Part shown: positions 35,046 through 39,904 of the stretch, in pieces | Layout: every line of letters begins with the position of its first letter | Numbering within the stretch: position 1 is the first letter of the stretch | Source: Candidatus Latescibacterota bacterium | GTDB taxonomy: Bacteria; Latescibacterota; UBA2968 | Direction: 5' to 3' | Assembly (NCBI GenBank): GCA_021295695.1 | Contig: JAGWBW010000014.1 | Coordinates: forward strand, 1-39,904 | Length of the DNA: 39,904 nucleotides | Notes under the pieces: model-generated | The model's database searches: none | What the model was told of the DNA's origin: nothing | What the model saw: the letters and a program-made list of their open reading frames with translations, nothing else | Position numbers and translations under genes: made by a program

Positions 35046-36815
35046 TCAAAATGCCTGCCCTAAACTAATGTGGTACTGAATTCTTTTCTCCACCGTCCTA
35101 TCATCCGACAAGCGGTAGCCTACATCAAATCTCACGGGACCAACCGGACTCAAATATCGAAGTCCCGCGCCCACAGCGTACTTCAGCGATTCGGGGTTAA
35201 AAGCCCCCGACTTCGCATCGACATTGCCCACATCTACAAAAATGGCTGTACCGAGTGAAAAAAATACCTGTGTTCTAATCTCCGCGCTCATCTCTACACG
35301 GCTCAAACCACCTGTTGGCTCGCCCTGATGGTCTTTTGGCCCCAATTCATTCAATCCCCACCCCCGCACGCTATTGAGTCCTCCTGCAAAGAATCGCTCG
35401 ACATTAGGCACCCCCCCCGCCTTGCCCAGTTCTAAAATCACACCGCCCTGCACGCGCAGTGCCAGCACACTTCGCAAGGGCATACGGCGGAACCATCTCC
35501 CCTCTGCTGTTGCCTGCAAAAATTCGCCATCGGATCCCAGAAACTGCCCGCGTTCACGCACTGTGAATTGCGCGAGCATACCCGATTGCGGGTCAAAAAT
35601 ATCGTCGCGAGTATCTACGAGCAACCCGACCTTCATTTCTGCGAACGCGCTATCGGCTGAAAAATCAACCACACCGCCGCTGAACTGAGCGATCAAATCC
35701 GCCACAGTCGTGATATTTCTCTCAAGGGATAAATTCCCTCCCAACTCGTCCTGTACAAACGCTGCCTGCCGTTCGCGCTGCACAAACCCGCTAATATTCA
35801 ACCAATTGTTGCTGCTGAGAAAATACGGTTGCCGCAGACCCAGCACTGTTTCTCTATTCTTTCCAGAAATCCGCCCAGACAATTTGAGCTGGCGAGCACC
35901 CCCACCAAAATTGCGATGGGTCCACGCCCCCGATGTCCACAGATCTTCATCTGTATCATATCCCACGCCCAGGCGCAACGCTTGAAAGGGTCGCTCAGAC
36001 ACGCGCACATCCACATCCACCCGATTTTCCGAACTATCCTTTAAGACCAAAGCCACAGATCGGAACACCCCTGCTCGGTAGAGCAGGTGCTGGCTTTTCT
36101 GCAATGCCGCTTCGCTGAATTGCTCGCCCGATTGAAATGTCAATCCGCGCGAGATGGTGTTCTCTGATACGGCTTTATTGCCCGATATGTGAATAGCATT
36201 TAGAGAACATACGGGACCAGACGCGAGTTTTAGAACGAGTTCGGCCTGCTGTGCCACAATCGTCGTCTCGACCTCGGCTCGCACAAATACATAGCCCCTA
36301 TTACGCAACTCGCTCACAACCTCCGACACGCCCTTGTTCACGCGCTCGTGTGATAGCGGCTTGCCCTCAAGTTGCCCAAAAGCGTTCGCAATATCTTCGC
36401 CACCAATTACCGACGCTCTGGAAATCCGCGTCAAAGGTCCTTCTGTAATATGTATCTCCAGCCCAATCTCATCTGCGCTAAGCTGCTCAATGGTCGAATG
36501 TACCGATACTGCTAAATATCCCAGATCGCGGTAATATGCTCGCAATTTTTCCAGATCAGATGTCAGGGTCAAAGGATCGTATCTGCGTGCATGGACCCAG
36601 GGCAAAAAATCGTACCACGGCGAGGCTCGCGTGACCATCAATGCTTTCAATTCACTTCCCCAAATGGCTCGGTGGCCCGAAATGTAGTGCCACCTCACAA
36701 TGGGGGCATCAGACGGAGTTTCTCCATAGGCTGGCACAGCGATTATTAGAGAGACCAGTATAAAACAGGCCCTCAATCTGACGAAGAGGACCTTTAGGAG
36801 ATTGGTGTAATCCAT
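35046..36815 (-). CDS. tamA: Omp85-family outer-membrane protein (TamA/BamA-like)
   Basis: A 589-residue Omp85-type protein. The signal peptide spans about 1-35 (CFILVSLIIAVPAYG). POTRA repeats follow (about 70-300), seen in TLTSDLEKLRAYYRDLGYLAVSV, RVNKGVSEVVSELRNRGYVFVRAEV and LYRAGVFRSVALVLKD. A 16-strand-type barrel completes it, with the loop-6 motif GGLNSVRGWG and a C-terminal Phe (GQAF) for BAM recognition. ATG 36815 was taken because it starts a normal signal peptide; ATGs at 36833 and 36866 are also in frame and none has a good SD. It is followed by tamB, so this is most likely TamA. BamA is less likely because of the pairing and the smaller number of POTRAs. Confidence 0.85.
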   Translation of the reverse strand: MDYTNLLKVLFVRLRACFILVSLIIAVPAYGETPSDAPIVRWHYISGHRAIWGSELKALMVTRASPWYDFLPWVHARRYDPLTLTSDLEKLRAYYRDLGYLAVSVHSTIEQLSADEIGLEIHITEGPLTRISRASVIGGEDIANAFGQLEGKPLSHERVNKGVSEVVSELRNRGYVFVRAEVETTIVAQQAELVLKLASGPVCSLNAIHISGNKAVSENTISRGLTFQSGEQFSEAALQKSQHLLYRAGVFRSVALVLKDSSENRVDVDVRVSERPFQALRLGVGYDTDEDLWTSGAWTHRNFGGGARQLKLSGRISGKNRETVLGLRQPYFLSSNNWLNISGFVQRERQAAFVQDELGGNLSLERNITTVADLIAQFSGGVVDFSADSAFAEMKVGLLVDTRDDIFDPQSGMLAQFTVRERGQFLGSDGEFLQATAEGRWFRRMPLRSVLALRVQGGVILELGKAGGVPNVERFFAGGLNSVRGWGLNELGPKDHQGEPTGGLSRVEMSAEIRTQVFFSLGTAIFVDVGNVDAKSGAFNPESLKYAVGAGLRYLSPVGPVRFDVGYRLSDDRTVEKRIQYHISLGQAF

Positions 36816-36906
36816 TCTATCACAATGAGTCATGAGAAAATAGGGGTTGAAGGAGACAGGGGCCATGAGATCACGGCATTTTCTGCCTGTTTTTCATCCA
36901 TGAGAG

Positions 36907-38322
36907 CTAAATTTCCCCAATCCGATGCAATTTCAGCAAATTGGTCTCGGCGCGCGCCGTGATCGGCGCACCGGCCAGAATCACCAGCGTATCTCCAAAA
37001 CGCACATTGCCCTCAGAGAGCAACCGCGCTTCAACTTCGGCAACCATGCGATCCGTGTCGTCAATTAGCGTAATTTGACGGGGTTCAACGCCCCAGCACA
37101 AGCACAACCGCCGACATATCCGCGCGCTGGGCGTAAATGCGATAATTGGCGTGCGCGGTCTGCGTTTTGAAATTAGACGCGCAGTAGATCCCGACTGGGT
37201 AAATGCGACAATGGCTTTGGGAGATACCGCAGTTGATACCGCAGCAGCGGCTTGCCCTATCGCATCCGGGAAAGAGAGCGATGAATCCAGATTCAGAATT
37301 GGCGGAGCCAGTTCCACACTCGCTTCGGCCTTCTCAATAATTCGCACCATCATTTGCACGGTTTGAACGGGATATTTGCCAATCGCGGTCTCGCCAGACA
37401 GCATCACCGCATCGGTGCCGTCGAAAATCGCATTGGCCACATCTGACGCCTCGGCGCGCGTGGGGCGAGGGTGATCGGTCATTGACTCCAGCATCTGTGT
37501 GGCCGTAATCACGAATACCCCTGCGCGATTGGCCGCCGATATCACGCGCTTCTGGATCACCGGCACGTCTTCAGGTGATAATTCCACGCCCAGATCGCCC
37601 CGCGCTACCATTACGCCATCGGCAACATCGAGAATATCTTCGAGGTGATCAACGGCTTCGGCGCGTTCCAGCTTTGCAATAACGGGGATCTCTTTCTCTG
37701 CCCGTTCAATAATATGTTGAACCTCTCGCACATCGTCGGGTTCCCGCACAAAAGACAAAGCTATATAATCCACGCCCAATTCGATGCCCAGATCCAGGTC
37801 CTCTCGATCTTTGGTCGTCAGAGAAGGCGCGCTGACCCGCACCCCGGGCAAATTGATACCCTTATTGGATTTTAACAGCCCCCCCACCACAACCTCACAC
37901 ACGACATCCGAGCGATAGACCTCGCGCACTATCAACTCAATATGTCCGTCATCGAGCATAATGCGATCCGCGGGCTTCACATCTCGGGGCAACCCCGCAT
38001 AAGTTGTCGATACACACTCGGCATCGCCCGGCACTTCGCGGGTCGTCACTGTCAGTCTGTTGCCTTCTTTCAATTCAATCGGATCTTCTGCGAGTTTCCC
38101 CACCCGCATTTTTGGTCCCTGCAAATCCTGCAAAATGGCGACACTGCGCTGCATGTTATCCGCAATCTGACGAATGCGCCCGACATTCTCTGCATGTTCA
38201 TCTCGCGTCCCATGTGAAAAATTGAGCCGAAAAACATCCACCCCCGCCCCAATCAGTTGCTCTATCACCCGACCTGAGGAACTCGCAGGACCCAGTGTAC
38301 TCACAATTTTTGCTCTGCGCAT
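36907..38322 (-). CDS. pyk: Pyruvate kinase
   Basis: A 471-residue cytoplasmic enzyme converting phosphoenolpyruvate and ADP to pyruvate and ATP, the last step of glycolysis. Conserved elements are AKIVSTLGPAS, FRLNFSHG (R32, N34, S36, H37), ILQDLQGPKMR, the active-site Lys/Glu as VIAKLER (KIE in most relatives), MVARGDLGVE, ITATQMLESM and PTRAEASDVANAIFDGTDAVMLSGETA. The C-terminal domain is present, so length is normal for the short bacterial form. An A-rich AAAAGG leader precedes ATG 38322. It is on the same strand as tamA with a 91-nt gap; co-transcription is possible. Confidence 0.97.
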   Translation of the reverse strand: MRRAKIVSTLGPASSSGRVIEQLIGAGVDVFRLNFSHGTRDEHAENVGRIRQIADNMQRSVAILQDLQGPKMRVGKLAEDPIELKEGNRLTVTTREVPGDAECVSTTYAGLPRDVKPADRIMLDDGHIELIVREVYRSDVVCEVVVGGLLKSNKGINLPGVRVSAPSLTTKDREDLDLGIELGVDYIALSFVREPDDVREVQHIIERAEKEIPVIAKLERAEAVDHLEDILDVADGVMVARGDLGVELSPEDVPVIQKRVISAANRAGVFVITATQMLESMTDHPRPTRAEASDVANAIFDGTDAVMLSGETAIGKYPVQTVQMMVRIIEKAEASVELAPPILNLDSSLSFPDAIGQAAAAVSTAVSPKAIVAFTQSGSTARLISKRRPRTPIIAFTPSARICRRLCLCWGVEPRQITLIDDTDRMVAEVEARLLSEGNVRFGDTLVILAGAPITARAETNLLKLHRIGEI

Positions 38323-38460
38323 GTTATACCTTTTCAGCGGTTAATTTAGCTGTATCTCTCACATATTCATTTCCCAATAATACAACGCTCGGTCAAACAC
38401 ACCAAACGCTTTTCAAATATAAGATTATTCGACAATATAGAAAATAGACTGCTAAGAAAT

Positions 38461-38495
38461 AAAAAAACCCCACAAAATCAATTGAAGTTGTGGGG
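38461..38495 (-). terminator. Rho-independent terminator downstream of the DUF1703-type gene
   Basis: CCCCACAA (38468-38475) pairs with TTGTGGGG (38488-38495), 12-nt loop. On the minus strand a T7 run (38461-38467) follows. The rest of 38323-38460 is AT-rich and holds the pyk leader; nothing else was recognised in it. Confidence 0.82.
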
Positions 38496-38533
38496 CTAAT
38501 TGCCTGGTGGACAAACACATATATGGAATACTT

Positions 38534-38695
38534 TCAGCAAAACTCCTTCCCTACTTGATAGGCTCGTGCGAGATTCTTTTGCCGCACGCTTTCTCCGCCT
38601 TCTGCCATACCTCCCAACACAACTATATCCGTCTGTGCCACACCTATTTCAGGACGAAGGCGATATTTCTCACGCCCCTGCCACCTCAAAGGCGG
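38534..38695 (-). other. Short unexplained open frame between the DUF1703-type gene and its terminator
   Basis: A 53-codon minus-strand frame without an ATG near its beginning overlaps the 3' end of the DUF1703-type gene in another frame and stops at 38534-38536. The part past the gene reads like ordinary protein (DIVVLGGMAEGGESV, then NLARAYQVGKEFC). It may be a 3' remnant of a lost gene or chance; I do not recognise it. Confidence 0.25.
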
Positions 38696-39904
38696 TTATA
38701 TTGCGGGTATCCTTGCTGAACTCTACCCCGATCAGGTGGATAGGCTGATCCAGACTCCGATATTTGTCCGCGTATCCCTTTGCCTGCAATTGCGCCATCG
38801 CAGCTCCCTCAGACGCCAACTCTACCACCTTGAACTCGAACAGGTAGATGTGATCGCTGAAGTGTACAGCCATATCCACACGCCCATGGCTGCTGCTATC
38901 CTCTACCGTGATATTGAGTCCCAGTCCCGCGAAATAGGAATAGAACACGCTGGCGTAGTAGCCTTCAAAATTGGCGATGTCGTTGTTGGTGTACCACTCA
39001 TAGGGAATACTGGCAAAGAAGGCGTGGAATAAGGTCTCGAGACCGGTGAAGTCGTTGGCTTCCAGCAGGCGGTAGAGTTGCACGCTATTCTCCATCTGCC
39101 GAGACGAATCTTTTACCAGGTAGCGCAACAGGCTCTCGTTGAGGCTTTGGCGCACCTCCCGATTGGGATAGCCCAACCGATAGAGGGACTTGCCGCCGAG
39201 GTTCTCCTCACTGGTAATAGTCAGATACCCGGTCTGAAACAACAGGGCTTCGGTCGCAATTTCATCGACATCGAAGGTTGATAGCAAGTCGCTACCGCCC
39301 ATCATCTCGTCGAGTTTCAAGGAACTGACACTGCGTTTGAACAGGGTCTCGATGAGGAAGGTGGGGGTACCGGTCTCGAACCAATAGGCTTCGAAGCTGC
39401 GGCTTCGGAACAGCAGGAGGATGTCGAAGGGGTTATAGACCTTCTCATCGCCACGCCAGCTATAGCCGTTGTACCAGTCGCGGATTTCATCCCGATCCAG
39501 ACCCGGCAGTTCTGGCGCGAATACCGTGTCGAGGTCTGCTTCGGTATAGCCACAGATAGAGGAATAGCGCGGGTCAATGGTGATGTCGGTCAAGTTGTTG
39601 AGGCCAGAGAACAGATGTACTTTGGAGAACTTGCTGACGCCAGTGAGGAATGTGAACTTGATGTACGCATCATTGGACTTGATGGTCGAATACAGACCGC
39701 GCAAGAAGTCGCGGTTGGCACGGGCGACTTCAGGCTCATCCAGCACATCTAAGATCGGCTTATCGTATTCATCAACAAGAACAGCCACGCGCTGTCCTGC
39801 CTGGCTGTGCAACATCTGGATGATATGGCGAAAGCGTGCTGAAGCAGTATCGTAGTGGCTTTCTACGCCTGTTTCTTTTTCTACAGCGTCCAGTTGTGCC
39901 ATAA
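38670..39904 (-). CDS. AAA-ATPase-like / PD-(D/E)XK nuclease-fold protein (DUF1703 type), N-terminus outside window
   Basis: At least 410 residues of a protein with the AAA-ATPase_like plus DUF1703 (PD-(D/E)XK superfamily) layout. Visible are the Walker-B-like VAVLVDEYDKPILD (near the window edge), FTFLTGVSKFSKVHLFSGLNNL, GYTEADLD, WYNGYSWRG, YNPFDILLLF, and the nuclease-like GRVDMAVHFSDHIYLFEFKV near the end. The Walker A region lies upstream, beyond base 39904, so the ATG at 39902 is internal and the gene is cut by the window. These proteins are common, often multicopy and patchily distributed in uncultured bacteria; a mobile or defence role has been suggested but not shown. Confidence 0.87.
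   Translation of the reverse strand, partial: MAQLDAVEKETGVESHYDTASARFRHIIQMLHSQAGQRVAVLVDEYDKPILDVLDEPEVARANRDFLRGLYSTIKSNDAYIKFTFLTGVSKFSKVHLFSGLNNLTDITIDPRYSSICGYTEADLDTVFAPELPGLDRDEIRDWYNGYSWRGDEKVYNPFDILLLFRSRSFEAYWFETGTPTFLIETLFKRSVSSLKLDEMMGGSDLLSTFDVDEIATEALLFQTGYLTITSEENLGGKSLYRLGYPNREVRQSLNESLLRYLVKDSSRQMENSVQLYRLLEANDFTGLETLFHAFFASIPYEWYTNNDIANFEGYYASVFYSYFAGLGLNITVEDSSSHGRVDMAVHFSDHIYLFEFKVVELASEGAAMAQLQAKGYADKYRSLDQPIHLIGVEFSKDTRNITAFEVAGA

Noticed and set aside
1-39904. CRISPR arrays, tRNA or rRNA genes
   Set aside because: No regularly spaced repeats of CRISPR length and no cloverleaf or rRNA-like sequence were found by reading the intergenic regions.

Overview
The window looks like a chromosomal segment of a Gram-negative (diderm) bacterium. 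Three TonB-dependent receptor (TBDR) genes, a TamA/Omp85-like barrel and a TamB-like protein imply an outer membrane. Two gliding-motility-type (GldA/F/G) ABC modules recall the FCB superphylum and related uncultured lineages such as Latescibacterota. That placement is inference from gene content; there is no rRNA, tRNA or other phylogenetic marker apart from pyruvate kinase. GC content is about 50%. No prophage, CRISPR array or RNA gene was seen.

Layout. 1-411: the 5' part of a decayed IS3-family element (orfA broken, orfB leaving the window). 524-6097: two tandem TBDR paralogues, each with the same leader and a near-identical terminator. 6157-7116 (-): a YihY/BrkB-family membrane protein. 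7257-11786 (+): ABC ATPase, ABC-2 permease and a 1011-residue protein that looks like two GldG-type modules fused head to tail. 12005-14514 (+): a third TBDR paralogue, broken by a net 16-nt deletion in the plug region. 14646-18402 (-): a second, conventional Gld-type module (ATPase, permease, GldG-like, DUF4340), so two such modules converge on the broken receptor. 18687-21214 (-): SppA protease plus an amidohydrolase-like protein with a degenerate metal site.

21389-28485 (-) is a tight five-gene operon: DUF362 protein, Sfp-type phosphopantetheinyl transferase, two ABC exporters with an N-terminal domain and a CxxC/CxxC zinc ribbon, and a DUF1854 protein. A divergent gene (28637-30337, +) encodes an asparagine-synthetase-like enzyme lacking the Cys nucleophile. 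Known relatives of the DUF1854/ABC set have been linked to cyanophycin metabolism, but no cyanophycin synthetase is visible here. This block is the best candidate for an undescribed synthesis-and-export system.

30417-38322 (-): a HigBA-like toxin-antitoxin pair downstream of tamB- and tamA-like genes, preceded by pyruvate kinase. 38670-39904 (-): the C-terminal part of an AAA-ATPase/PD-(D/E)XK (DUF1703-type) protein. Most start codons were moved inward from the longest open frame on the basis of Shine-Dalgarno (SD) spacing and family N-termini.
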